In this document: piece after piece, positions 1-7,829 of the stretch
How positions within the stretch are numbered: the first letter of the stretch is position 1
How the letters are laid out: each line of letters starts with the position of its first letter
Assembly: GCA_035650655.1 (NCBI GenBank)
Contig: DASRHG010000031.1
Location: 1 to 64,000 of the forward strand
Source: DASRHG01 sp035650655
GTDB taxonomy: Bacteria; Desulfobacterota; Binatia; DP-6
DNA length: 64,000 nucleotides
Reading direction: 5' to 3'
Position numbers and translations under genes: made by a program
The notes under the pieces: generated by a model
Database searches by the model: none
The model's input: only the letters and a program-made list of their open reading frames with translations
What the model was told of the DNA's origin: nothing

Positions 1-143
1 GACCCGCGCCGGTGGTGCACGACCGCGAGCACCGCGAGGCGAGCGGCGGTCGTGAGATGGCTCCGATTCCGGCGGCAATCGCGACGAGCGTCCGCGTCTC
101 GGTTCCTCGCCTTGCTTCGCCGATCGTGCTTTAACGACCGGCC
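1..143. other. Left-edge non-coding or unrecognised stretch
   Basis: No gene is recognised upstream of dtd. One plus-strand frame stays open from base 3 to a TAA at 132-134, but its 43 residues match nothing I know and could be chance in such G+C-rich DNA. The stretch probably holds the 3' end of a preceding gene and/or the dtd promoter. The T/A-rich patch around 129-134 is the only obvious candidate for a -10 box, and no matching -35 is clear. Confidence 0.4.
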
Positions 144-602
144 GTGCGAGCCGTCGTCCAGCGCGTCTCCGAGGCCCGCGTCGCCGTGGGCGAGGAGGTG
201 ATCGGCGCCATCGGGCGCGGCCTCTGCGTGCTCCTCGGCGTCGGGACCGCGGACACGGCGTCCGACGCGGACGCGCTCTGCCGGAAGATCGTCGGCCTCC
301 GCGTCTTCGAGGACGACGGGGGACGGTTCGCGCGGTCGCTTGCCGACGTGGGCGGGTCGCTCCTCGTCGTCTCGCAGTTCACGCTCTACGCGGACACGAC
401 GAAGGGGCGCCGGCCGTCGTTCACCGCCGCGGCGCCGCCCGAGCGCGCGGAGGCGCTCTACGACCGCTTCGTCGCGTGCGCGCGCGAGGAGCGCGTCCCG
501 GTCGCGACCGGCCGCTTCCGGGCCCGCATGGCGCTCGCCCTCGTGAACGACGGGCCCGTGACGCTCGTCCTCGACACCGACCGCGGCGAAGGGAGCGCCT
601 GA
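144..602 (+). CDS. dtd: D-aminoacyl-tRNA deacylase
   Basis: This cytoplasmic enzyme hydrolyses D-amino acids and glycine mischarged on tRNA, a translation proofreading step that works by RNA-based catalysis in a homodimer. The 152-residue length is normal for the family. Two signatures are present: SQFTLYAD at residues 77-84 and NDGPVT at 135-140, whose Gly-Pro pair (137-138) forms the cross-subunit chiral selector. The GTG start gives the canonical N-terminus MRAVVQRVSEARV. The stop overlaps the next ATG by one base (TGATG), so translation of the following DUF1285 gene is probably coupled. Identification is secure. Confidence 0.96.
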   Translation: MRAVVQRVSEARVAVGEEVIGAIGRGLCVLLGVGTADTASDADALCRKIVGLRVFEDDGGRFARSLADVGGSLLVVSQFTLYADTTKGRRPSFTAAAPPERAEALYDRFVACAREERVPVATGRFRARMALALVNDGPVTLVLDTDRGEGSA

Positions 603-1063
603 TGGCGCGCGCCGGCTTCACCGCGATCAGCTCCGGGAAGATCAAGTTCGGGAAGGACGGCCTCTGGTACAGCGACGACGAGCCGATCCCGAACCACGCC
701 ATCCGCCGCCTCTTCTCGCGCGCGCTCAAGATCCTCCCCGACGGGCGCGCGCGGCTCGAGCTCGGCGAGGACAAGGCCGACGTCATCATCGAGGACACGC
801 CGTGGGTCGTGACCGCGGTCGACGGCGACCCCGCGCGCGGCTTCACGCTCGTCCTGAACGACGAGACGCGCGAGCCGCTCGACCCGCGGACGCTTCGTGT
901 CGGCCCGGGGGCCGTCCTCTACGCGCACGTGAAGGGCGGACGGCACGACGCCCGGTTCCTGCGGCCCGCGTACTACGAGCTCGCCCGCCACGTCGAGCCC
1001 GGGCCCCCGGGCGAGTTCGTGCTCCCCGTCGGCGGCGCGCGCGTCCCGATCCCCGCCCGTTGA
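602..1063 (+). CDS. DUF1285 family protein
   Basis: A 153-residue soluble protein with no signal peptide. Residues about 15-60 carry the DUF1285 pattern: a GLWYSDDEPIPNHAIRRLFS block, then a charged region and a DTPWVVTAVD strand. The family is widespread in Proteobacteria, has a small beta-rich two-domain fold and no established biochemical role. The start ATG overlaps the dtd stop and the stop overlaps the trmL start, both as TGATG, so three genes are coupled. Sitting between two tRNA-quality genes hints at a translation or RNA link, which is inference from context only. Confidence 0.8.
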   Translation: MARAGFTAISSGKIKFGKDGLWYSDDEPIPNHAIRRLFSRALKILPDGRARLELGEDKADVIIEDTPWVVTAVDGDPARGFTLVLNDETREPLDPRTLRVGPGAVLYAHVKGGRHDARFLRPAYYELARHVEPGPPGEFVLPVGGARVPIPAR

Positions 1064-1515
1064 TGCACGTCGTCCTCGTCGCGCCCGAGATCCCGCAGAA
1101 CACCGGCTCGATCGGCCGGCTCTGCGTCGCGACCGACACGACGCTCCACCTGATCGACCCGCTCGGCTTCACGATCGACGACCGCCACCTCCGCCGCGCC
1201 GGGCTCGACTACTGGCCGCACGTCCGCGTCGTCCGGCACCCGGACTGGGAGACGTTCACGGCCCGGCGGCCGCCGGGCCGCCTCCTCTGCCTCACAACGC
1301 GCGCGACGCGCTCCTACACGACCGTCCGCTACCGCGAGGACGACCTCCTGGTTTTCGGCTGCGAGAGCCGCGGCCTTCCGCCCGCGATCCGCGCCGCGCA
1401 CGCGGACACGCTCTTCCGGATCCCGATCGCGAGCGAGCACGTGCGGAGTCTCAACCTCGCGAACGCGGTCGCGATCGTCCTCTACGAAGCGCTCCGCCAG
1501 CAGGGGAAGGTGTGA
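1063..1515 (+). CDS. trmL: tRNA (cytidine(34)-2'-O)-methyltransferase, SPOUT family
   Basis: Predicted to methylate the 2'-OH of the wobble base of certain tRNA-Leu isoacceptors using S-adenosylmethionine. It is 150 residues, the normal size for this minimal SPOUT enzyme. The three knot motifs are visible: PEIPQNTGSIGRLC at 8-21, FGCESRGLP at 98-106 and the IPI...VRSLNLANAVAI block at 120-138, which forms the trefoil knot and cofactor pocket. It is coupled to the upstream DUF1285 gene (TGATG) and shares a GTGA overlap with the downstream lipoprotein gene. The family also holds TrmH-like enzymes, but the short length and motifs favour TrmL. Confidence 0.92.
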   Translation: MHVVLVAPEIPQNTGSIGRLCVATDTTLHLIDPLGFTIDDRHLRRAGLDYWPHVRVVRHPDWETFTARRPPGRLLCLTTRATRSYTTVRYREDDLLVFGCESRGLPPAIRAAHADTLFRIPIASEHVRSLNLANAVAIVLYEALRQQGKV

Positions 1516-2375
1516 CCGCGACCCGCCGCGCCCGCGGCCTCCTCCTCGCCCTCGCCCTCCTCCTCGTCGCCGGCTGCGGCACGTCGCCTGCGCCGCGCGC
1601 CTCGCCCTACCACGACTCGGACGCGGACCTGACGGTGACGCGGATCGTCCACGGCTCGGTCATCCTCGACCTTCGCGGCACGCGCTTCCTCGTCGACCCG
1701 TGGTTCCACCCGGGCTACGTGGTTCGCCAGGCGGAGCCGCTCGGCCTCAAGCCCGACGCGCTCCCCGACGCCGCCGCCGTCCTCCTGACGCACCGGCACA
1801 GCGACCACTTCGACCCGAAGGTACTCCGCACCCTCGCGCCGCGCATCCCGCGCGTGATCGCGCCCCGCGACCTCCACGGCCGGCTCGAGAAGCTCGGCTT
1901 CGAGACGATCACGGACCTCGAGTGGTGGGAGAAGACGGACGTCGGGGACGTCGTCGTGACCGCGGTCCCCGCGCGCCACTCCGTCCCCGAGAACGGCTAC
2001 GTCCTCGAGCGCGAGGGCACGAGCGTCTACCTCGCGGGCGACACGACGTACTTCCCGGAGCTGGTCGACGTCGCGACCCGCTTCCCGCACCTGGACGCCG
2101 CGCTCCTCCCCGTCGGCGGCCGCCGCCTCGTCGGCTTGCGCCGGGAGATGGGCCCGGACGACGCGGCAAAGGCGGCCGCGCTCCTCGACGCGCGGCGCGT
2201 GATCCCGATCGCGTACGGCGAGACGGGCGGCTTTCCGATCCGCTGGTTCGCGCGCCGCCCGGCGCAGCGCTTCGTCGAGCAGTGCAAGAAGCGCGGCATC
2301 TCGGGCGACCGGGTCGTCGTCCTCGAGGCCGGCGAGAGCTGGCACTACTACCGTCAGGCGGGCGCGGGTACGTAG
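1512..2375 (+). CDS. Metallo-beta-lactamase-fold lipoprotein
   Basis: A 287-residue exported protein. The N-terminus has arginines, a leucine/alanine-rich core and a lipobox LVAGC (Cys22), so it should be lipid-anchored. The mature part is an MBL-fold hydrolase of the UlaG/RomA-like kind: HRHSDH at 94-99 gives the first metal-binding histidines and Asp98, His156 follows in PARHSVPENGY, and Asp177 in AGDTTY bridges the metals. Substrate is unknown; relatives include N-acyl-phosphatidylethanolamine phospholipase-like and lactonase-like enzymes. The GTG start overlaps the trmL stop by four bases (GTGA), and alternative starts would cut into the signal peptide. Confidence 0.85.
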   Translation: MTATRRARGLLLALALLLVAGCGTSPAPRASPYHDSDADLTVTRIVHGSVILDLRGTRFLVDPWFHPGYVVRQAEPLGLKPDALPDAAAVLLTHRHSDHFDPKVLRTLAPRIPRVIAPRDLHGRLEKLGFETITDLEWWEKTDVGDVVVTAVPARHSVPENGYVLEREGTSVYLAGDTTYFPELVDVATRFPHLDAALLPVGGRRLVGLRREMGPDDAAKAAALLDARRVIPIAYGETGGFPIRWFARRPAQRFVEQCKKRGISGDRVVVLEAGESWHYYRQAGAGT

Positions 2376-2389
2376 GATTCAGCACGCTT

Positions 2390-2394
2390 GGAGG
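2390..2394 (+). promoter_or_regulatory. Strong Shine-Dalgarno (GGAGG)
   Basis: GGAGG lies six bases before the ATG at 2401 and fixes the start of the DJ-1/PfpI gene. Many genes in this window lack such a clear site and appear instead to be coupled to an upstream stop codon. Confidence 0.75.
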
Positions 2395-2400
2395 ACGACG

Positions 2401-3009
2401 ATGCGGACGGTCGGCGCGGTCCTCTTCCCTGGCTTCGAGCTGCTCGACGTGTTCGGGCCCCTCGAGGCGTTCGGCGTGCTGCGGGCGGAGTTCGCGCTCC
2501 TGACGCTCGCCGAGCGCGCCGGCCCGGTCGCGAGCGCGCAGGGGCCCGAAGCGGTCGCCGCCCGGAGCTTCGCGGACGCCCCGCCGCTCGACCTCCTCCT
2601 CGTCCCGGGCGGCATCGGGACGCGCACCCAGGTCGAGAACGGCGCCCTGACCGGCTTCCTCGCCGCGCGCGCCAGGGCGGCCGAGGTGACGCTCTCCGTC
2701 TGCACCGGCGCCGCGCTCCTCGCGCGCGCCGGCGTGCTCGACGGCCGCCGCGCGACAACGAACAAGCGCGCGTTCGCCTGGGTCGTCGCGCAGGGCCCGC
2801 GGGTCACGTGGGTGCCCGTCGCGCGGTGGGTCGACGCGGGCGCCGTCGTCACCTCCTCGGGCGTCTCGGCCGGGATCGACATGACGCTCGCCGTGATCGC
2901 CCGGCTCGTCGGCCGCGGGGCCGCCGAGAAGGCCGCGCGGCGGATGGAGTACCGCTGGGCGTCCGACGCGGACGACGATCCGTTCGCCACGCTCTACGGG
3001 CTCGGCTGA
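2401..3009 (+). CDS. DJ-1/PfpI family protein, isonitrile hydratase-like
   Basis: A 202-residue cytoplasmic protein of the class I glutamine amidotransferase-like superfamily. The nucleophile elbow is clear at VCTGA (Cys101), preceded by LLVPGGIG at 66-73, and Asp16 in the ELLD segment sits where isonitrile hydratases have a key acid. Length and layout are closest to the isonitrile hydratase and stand-alone PfpI branch; no AraC-type DNA-binding domain is fused. The actual substrate is unknown (isonitrile hydration, glyoxalase III-type or protein-repair activities occur in the superfamily). It closes the plus-strand run and converges with the membrane protein gene ending at 3017. Confidence 0.82.
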   Translation: MRTVGAVLFPGFELLDVFGPLEAFGVLRAEFALLTLAERAGPVASAQGPEAVAARSFADAPPLDLLLVPGGIGTRTQVENGALTGFLAARARAAEVTLSVCTGAALLARAGVLDGRRATTNKRAFAWVVAQGPRVTWVPVARWVDAGAVVTSSGVSAGIDMTLAVIARLVGRGAAEKAARRMEYRWASDADDDPFATLYGLG

Positions 3010-3016
3010 GCGCGCG

Positions 3017-5146
3017 TCAGCCGTCCGCGTCGACGGCGACCGCCGCCCGCGCCGGCGGGCTCGCCGCGGCGTCGAACGGGCCGACGTCGTCCTGCGCGAG
3101 CCCGAGCTCGAGCTCGTAGCGGCCCGGGCGCGCGGGCGCGCGGAGCGCCACGGGCTGCGTGAGCGTCTCGCCCGGAGGGACATCGCGCACGAGGCGCAGC
3201 TCCTCCGGCGGCGGCACGTCGGCGCCGGCGCCGTCGGCGGCGCGCCACGTCGCGCGCACGGCGACGGTCGCGTGCCGCCGCGCCTCGATCCCCCACCCGA
3301 GGTTGATCTGGAGCGCCTCGGTCGGGGGCGCGGCGACCGGCCACGTCGCGCTTCCGGCGTTCGTCACCCCGACGACGAGCGGGAGCCAGCCGCCGGCACG
3401 CGCCGTCGGCGGCCCGGCGACGATCCGCACGACGCCCACGGCGTCACGCGGCGCGAGCGGCGCGAGCGGCGTGCCGAGGACGGTCCGGTCGCCGGCCGTT
3501 CCGGCCGCGACCGCCGCGAACCAGCCGGGGTGGGCGGGCGCGCGCTCGAGGCGGAGGAGGCGCCACCCGCCGGGCAGGTCGGCGACGGCGGTCGCGCGAT
3601 CCGCCGGGACGCGCGCGAGGAAGGCGGCCCGGGTCGGGGGCGCGTCCCAGTCCTCGACGGGCCGGAGGAGGATCCAGCGGACGTGGGTCACGTCCACCAG
3701 GTCGTCGAGCGCGCGCGCGTCTGGGAGCCCGTTCACGAGCTGGAGGAAGAGGAGGCGGTGCGGCGGGTGATAGCCCGTGTAGCCGTTCACGAGCCGGAGC
3801 CAGTGATAGGTGCTGCCGATCATCGCGTCCGCCTCGTGGCAGTTCTGGAGCCCGGCGAGGCCGGGCTCGGGACGGCCGAAGAGCGGCAGCTCGAGGAGCG
3901 CGCCGCCGCCGCCGGCGCGCACGACGCGCCCCACCTCGACGTAGATCGCGCGCCGCGCGACCGCGCGCACGGGGTCGGCCGCCGCGGGAGCGAGCGCGCG
4001 GCCCGAGCCGACGAGGACGAGGACCGCGAGCGCCGCGGCGCTCGCGACGGCGAGGGCGCGCGGGAGCCGGCGCGCGAGCGCGTCGAGCCCCGCGGCGACG
4101 AGGAGCGCCGCGCCGAAGCCCCCGAGCACGTCGAGCCGCCACACGGCACGGAGGAAGCGGAAGGGCGTCGCGTCGAGCGCCGCGGCGAGGACGCGCGGAA
4201 CGCCGTGCGACAGGACGCTCGCGCCGACGAGGAGCACGACGGCGGGGAGGACGACGCGACGCGCCGGCGGCACCCCGAGGAGGCCTGCGACGACGCCGAG
4301 GAGCCCGAGCGCCCCGAGGACCTGATCGCGGCGCACGAGCCAGAGGCGCACGCCCACCAGCCAGAGCTGCTCGCGGAGCGGCAGGAACCGCGGGAAGGGC
4401 TCGACGGCGGCCGCGCCCGTGCCCCGGACGAAGTACGGATCGAGGCAGACGCGCACGACGAGGGCGACGCCGGCCGCCGCGCCGAGCGCGAGCGCCGCGT
4501 AGCGGAGCCGCCGCGGCGCGCGCCGGAAGAGCTCGGCCGCGCCCCACACCGCGGCGACGGCGCCGACCATCGCCGCGAGGTAGTACGAGCCGAGCGCCCC
4601 GAGCCCGACCGCGAGCGCGAGCCCGCCCGCCGTCCAGAGGCTCGGCGCGGCGCGCAGCCGGACGAGGGCGAGGGCGACGAGCGGGAAGAACAGGTTCGGG
4701 TACTGGACGGCGTGGACGTCGAACGGCACCCGCCGCGGCCCGAGCGCGAAGAGGAGCGCGCCCGCGACGGCGACCGGGCCCGCCATCCCGACCGCGCGGA
4801 GCAGGCGCTGCATCGCGAGCGCGGCGAGCGGGTAGGAGAGCGCGACGGTCAGGTTCGTCGCGAGGACGGCGCTGCCGGTCGTCCAGAAGAGCGGCGCGAA
4901 CAGGAGCTGGGCCGAGAAGAGGTGCTCGGAGCCCGTGAGCTGCGCCGGCGCCGGGTGCTCGATGTTCGCCTGGAAGACGGCCGCCGGCGCCGCGGCGAGC
5001 GCGTGCGCGACCCAGGCGAGGATCCAGACGACGAGGCGCGCGTCGCACCGATTGCCGACGTCCGGCAGCGCCGTCGCCGCGTGCGGGAGCCACGGCGCCA
5101 GCAGGACGGCGAAGAGGAGCGTCCAGGCGGCGAGCGCGCGGAGCAC
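3017..5146 (-). CDS. Large multispanning membrane protein, GT-C-like with C-terminal Ig-like domain
   Basis: A 709-residue integral membrane protein. Residues about 1-430 contain roughly ten or more hydrophobic segments. An acidic residue in the first outer loop (CDARLVVWILAW) is followed by NIEHPAP and a GSEHLF motif. A soluble stretch follows with NGYTGYHPP near residue 453 and VTHVRWILL, then a beta-rich Ig/CARDB-like tail (about 560-700, NAGSATWP and PGRYELELGL). Paralogues at 27657, 32111 and 49454 share this plan, so I infer a periplasmic-facing transferase using polyprenyl-linked sugar; the activity is unproved. GTG start with GGAGG at 5155-5159. Unusually, it follows glpX and a VOC gene rather than glycan genes. 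Confidence 0.7.
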   Translation of the reverse strand: MLRALAAWTLLFAVLLAPWLPHAATALPDVGNRCDARLVVWILAWVAHALAAAPAAVFQANIEHPAPAQLTGSEHLFSAQLLFAPLFWTTGSAVLATNLTVALSYPLAALAMQRLLRAVGMAGPVAVAGALLFALGPRRVPFDVHAVQYPNLFFPLVALALVRLRAAPSLWTAGGLALAVGLGALGSYYLAAMVGAVAAVWGAAELFRRAPRRLRYAALALGAAAGVALVVRVCLDPYFVRGTGAAAVEPFPRFLPLREQLWLVGVRLWLVRRDQVLGALGLLGVVAGLLGVPPARRVVLPAVVLLVGASVLSHGVPRVLAAALDATPFRFLRAVWRLDVLGGFGAALLVAAGLDALARRLPRALAVASAAALAVLVLVGSGRALAPAAADPVRAVARRAIYVEVGRVVRAGGGGALLELPLFGRPEPGLAGLQNCHEADAMIGSTYHWLRLVNGYTGYHPPHRLLFLQLVNGLPDARALDDLVDVTHVRWILLRPVEDWDAPPTRAAFLARVPADRATAVADLPGGWRLLRLERAPAHPGWFAAVAAGTAGDRTVLGTPLAPLAPRDAVGVVRIVAGPPTARAGGWLPLVVGVTNAGSATWPVAAPPTEALQINLGWGIEARRHATVAVRATWRAADGAGADVPPPEELRLVRDVPPGETLTQPVALRAPARPGRYELELGLAQDDVGPFDAAASPPARAAVAVDADG

Positions 5147-5161
5147 GGCGCGCGCCTCCGC

Positions 5162-5587
5162 TCAGGCGTGCGGTGTCTCGAAGAGCCCCTTGCCCGGCAC
5201 GTGGTTCATCTCGAGCCGGATCCCGTCCGGGTCCTCGAAGAGGACGGAGTAGTAGCCCGGCGCCCACGGGCCGTCCTCGGGCGGGTGGACGATCTTCGCA
5301 CCGATCGAGACCAGGAACTCGCCGAGCCGGTCGACGTCCGCGCGCTCCCGCGCCCGAAAGCAGACGTGGTGGAGCCCGACGCGGAGCTGCGCGAAGCGCG
5401 CCTCGCGCCAGCGGTCCTCCGCGCGCACGATCCCGACCGCGGTCCGCCCGCCGACGCAGTAGAGCATGCCGTCCGTGTCGATGACGGGCCTGAGCCCGAG
5501 GAACGCGAGCAGCTTCTGGTAGAACGGCCGGCAGGCGTCGAAGTCGCTCACCGTGAGCATGACGTGCGCGATGCCGTTGATCTCCAT
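5162..5587 (-). CDS. VOC superfamily (glyoxalase/dioxygenase fold) protein
   Basis: A 141-residue soluble protein with the two beta-alpha-beta-beta-beta modules of the vicinal oxygen chelate fold. Likely metal ligands are His8 (GIAHVML), His74 (LHHVCF) and Glu126 (GIRLEMNH), the pattern seen in glyoxalase I-like and dioxygenase-like members. No substrate can be assigned. The gene lies 10 bases after glpX and 15 bases before the next gene on the same strand, so it is probably cotranscribed with aldolase and glpX; a role in detoxifying a triose-derived aldehyde would fit but is only inferred. Confidence 0.85.
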   Translation of the reverse strand: MEINGIAHVMLTVSDFDACRPFYQKLLAFLGLRPVIDTDGMLYCVGGRTAVGIVRAEDRWREARFAQLRVGLHHVCFRARERADVDRLGEFLVSIGAKIVHPPEDGPWAPGYYSVLFEDPDGIRLEMNHVPGKGLFETPHA

Positions 5588-5597
5588 GCCACGCGGC

Positions 5598-6599
5598 TCA
5601 GAACTCGACGACCGTGTCCGCGCCGCCCTCGAGCCGCACCGTGTCCGCGAACCGGATCTGCCGCTCGCGGAGCGACATGATGACGGAGCTCGTCCGGCAC
5701 CCGCCCCCGAAGAAGCGGACGCCGCGCATGAAGGAGCCGTCCGTCACGCCCGTCGCGACGAACAGGATGTCCGGGCCGGGGGCGAGGTCGCGCTCGGTGT
5801 AGACGCGCTTCAGATCGGTGATGCCCATCTTCCGCATCCGCTCCTCCTGCCCGGGCTTCGTCGGCACGAGGCGCGCCTGCATGCCGCCGTTGAGACAGCG
5901 GAGCGCCGCGGCGGCGAGCACGCCCTCGGGCGCGCCGCCGATTCCCATGACGGCGTGCACGTTCGTCCGCCGGACGGCCGCGGAGATGCCGGCCGAGAGG
6001 TCGCCGTCGCCGATCAGCTTGATGCGCGCGCCCGCCTTCCGGATGTCGGCGATCAGCTTCTCGTGCCGCGGCCGGTCGAGCACGATGACGACCAGGTCCT
6101 TCACGGACCGGCCGAGGGACCGGGCGATGCCCTTCAGGTTGTCCTCGACCGGCGCGTCGATGTCGATCGAGTTCTTCGCCGACGGCCCGACGATGATCTT
6201 CTCCATGTAGCAGTCGGGCGCGTGGAGGAGGCCCCCCTTGTTCGACGCCGCGAGCACCGTGATCGCGTTGTTCGCGCCGGTCGCGCAGAGGTTCGTGCCC
6301 TCGAGCGGGTCGACGGCGATGTCCACCTCGACGTCGTCCGCCTGGCCCCGCCCGACCTTCTCGCCGATGAAGAGCATCGGCGCCTCGTCGCGCTCGCCCT
6401 CCCCGATCACGACCGTGCCCCGCATCGGGATCGAGTCCATCTCCTTCCGCATCGCCTCCGTGGCGACGTGGTCGGAGTGTCGGCGGTCGCCTTGCCCCAT
6501 CGTGCGGGCGCACGCGACGGCGGCGATCTCGCAGACGCGGAGGAAGTCGCGCGAGAGCCCCTCGATCCGGCCGCCTTCGGACCCGTCCGGCCGCGTCAT
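5598..6599 (-). CDS. glpX: Fructose-1,6-bisphosphatase class II
   Basis: Hydrolyses fructose 1,6-bisphosphate to fructose 6-phosphate, the committed step of gluconeogenesis. The protein is 333 residues, normal for GlpX. It carries the metal-binding signatures IGEGERDEAPML (65-76) and DPLEGT (97-102) of the lithium-sensitive phosphatase fold, plus GIGGAPEG and a C-terminal RFFGGGCRTSS block typical of class II enzymes. Its start overlaps the end of the aldolase gene by four bases, so the two are translationally coupled and act on the same metabolite in sequence. No Calvin-cycle genes are near, so gluconeogenesis and sugar-nucleotide supply is the simpler reading. Confidence 0.95.
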   Translation of the reverse strand: MTRPDGSEGGRIEGLSRDFLRVCEIAAVACARTMGQGDRRHSDHVATEAMRKEMDSIPMRGTVVIGEGERDEAPMLFIGEKVGRGQADDVEVDIAVDPLEGTNLCATGANNAITVLAASNKGGLLHAPDCYMEKIIVGPSAKNSIDIDAPVEDNLKGIARSLGRSVKDLVVIVLDRPRHEKLIADIRKAGARIKLIGDGDLSAGISAAVRRTNVHAVMGIGGAPEGVLAAAALRCLNGGMQARLVPTKPGQEERMRKMGITDLKRVYTERDLAPGPDILFVATGVTDGSFMRGVRFFGGGCRTSSVIMSLRERQIRFADTVRLEGGADTVVEF

Positions 6600-7516
6600 T
6601 TGGACTTCCCCGCGTAGATGTCCATCACCTGCTGGAGGAACTCGACCGCCTCGCGGAGCGGCCGCTGGAACGAGTTCCGGCCGATGATCGACCCGAAGCC
6701 GCCCCCGTCGCGGATGGCGCGGATCTCCTCGAGGATGGCGGCGGTGTCCTTCGCCTCGCCGCCGGAGAAGATGACGATCCGGCGCCCGTCGAACGCCGAC
6801 TGGACGACGTGCCGGACGCGCTCGGCGAGCGTCCCGATCGGCACCCGCTGCTTCTCGTACACCTTCTTCGCCGCCTCCTGCTCGATGTGCGCCGTCGGCG
6901 GCTTCACCTTGACGATGTGCGAGACGAGCTGGCAGGCGATCTGCGCTGCGTACGCGACGACGTCGATCGCGGTCTCGCCCTCCTTCGAGATGCCGGAGCC
7001 GCGCGGATAGGACCAGACGACGACGGCGAGGCCCTTGCGCTTCGCCTCCTCGGCGAGCCCGCGGAGCTGCGCGTACATCTCGTTCCGGAGCGACGAGCCC
7101 GGGTAGATCGTGAACCCGATCGCCGCGCAGCCGAGGCGGAGCGCCTCGTCGACGCTCCCGGTGATCGCGGGCGCGGGCTCGCCCTTCGCGAGCGTGTCCG
7201 AGTTGTTGAGCTTCAGGATGAGCGGGATCTCGCCCGCGAACTCCGCGGCGCCCGCCTCGAGGAAGCCGAGCGGGGCGGCGTAGGCGTTGCAGCCGGCCTG
7301 GATCGCGAGCTGGAAGTGGTAGCGCGGATCGTAGGCGGCGGCGTTCGGCGCGAACGAACGCGCCGGCCCGTGCTCGAATCCCTGGTCGACCGGGAGGATG
7401 ACGAGCTTGCCCGTTCCGCCGAGCCGCCCGTGATTCAGGAGCCGGGCGAGGTTCGCCTTCGTTCCGGGGTTGTCGCTGCCGTACCAGCCGAGAATCTCGC
7501 GCACTCGCTCGTTCAT
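6596..7516 (-). CDS. fbaB: Class I fructose-bisphosphate aldolase (DhnA/FbaB type)
   Basis: Reversibly condenses dihydroxyacetone phosphate and glyceraldehyde 3-phosphate through a Schiff-base lysine. The 306-residue protein has the DhnA-type signature VDQGFEHGP at 43-51, a phosphate-binding GSSLRNE segment near 140-146 and the strand SHIVKVKPP, whose Lys203 is the best candidate for the Schiff base. It is shorter than E. coli FbaB (about 350 residues) but collinear. The ATG has two upstream GGAGG sites (7526-7530 and 7519-7523), the first well spaced. It is coupled to glpX downstream, giving a compact gluconeogenic pair. Confidence 0.92.
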   Translation of the reverse strand: MNERVREILGWYGSDNPGTKANLARLLNHGRLGGTGKLVILPVDQGFEHGPARSFAPNAAAYDPRYHFQLAIQAGCNAYAAPLGFLEAGAAEFAGEIPLILKLNNSDTLAKGEPAPAITGSVDEALRLGCAAIGFTIYPGSSLRNEMYAQLRGLAEEAKRKGLAVVVWSYPRGSGISKEGETAIDVVAYAAQIACQLVSHIVKVKPPTAHIEQEAAKKVYEKQRVPIGTLAERVRHVVQSAFDGRRIVIFSGGEAKDTAAILEEIRAIRDGGGFGSIIGRNSFQRPLREAVEFLQQVMDIYAGKSK

Positions 7517-7525
7517 TGCCTCCTG

Positions 7526-7530
7526 CCTCC
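7526..7530 (-). promoter_or_regulatory. Shine-Dalgarno of the aldolase gene
   Basis: GGAGG on the minus strand, nine bases before the ATG at 7516. A second GGAGG at 7519-7523 lies only two bases before the start and is too close to function. The duplicated site supports this start and suggests high translation. Confidence 0.65.
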
Positions 7531-7556
7531 TTTGGATCGTCGGAACGTTCTCGCGC

Positions 7557-7829
7557 TCACGCCGGCCGACTCCCGCAGCGGCCCTGCCCGCAGCCGGGGC
7601 GCCCGCAGCCCCCGCCCGGCTCGCCGAGGACGGCGTAGCCCGCCCGGTCGAGCGCCGCGGCGTCGACCCAGCGGATCTCCGCCGGGTCGAGCGCCGCGTC
7701 GCAATGCACGCACGCGCGGCCCTCGCGCCCCTCGCCGTCGAGGCGGACGTGCGTCAAGACGTCGCGCGCGCAGCGCGCGCAGTGGGCGAGGGGAAAGTCC
7801 GCCTCGTGCGCGAGCGCCGCCTCAGCCAC
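7557..7829 (-). CDS. Small cysteine-rich zinc-ribbon protein coupled to Mut7-C protein
   Basis: A 90-residue protein that I do not recognise as a named family. Cys17-x2-Cys20 and Cys40-x2-Cys43 form a classical four-cysteine zinc ribbon. A glycine-rich tail carries three more cysteines (75, 80, 85; CGRPGCGQGRCG). The GTG start at 7829 lies inside the end of the Mut7-C gene (8-base overlap) and has GGAGG at 7836-7840, six bases upstream. That arrangement makes it a tightly coupled partner of the Mut7-C protein, whose own C-terminus also has two CxxC pairs. A nucleic-acid-binding or partner-binding role is inferred. It is easily missed because of size and overlap. Confidence 0.7.
   Translation of the reverse strand: MAEAALAHEADFPLAHCARCARDVLTHVRLDGEGREGRACVHCDAALDPAEIRWVDAAALDRAGYAVLGEPGGGCGRPGCGQGRCGSRPA

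Noticed and set aside
3272..5680. Long plus-strand open frame (about 800 codons) opposite the GT-C and VOC genes
   Set aside because: Its product is almost only Arg, Glu, Asp, Ala, Gly and Pro, typical of antisense frames in very G+C-rich DNA, and the opposite strand encodes recognisable proteins.
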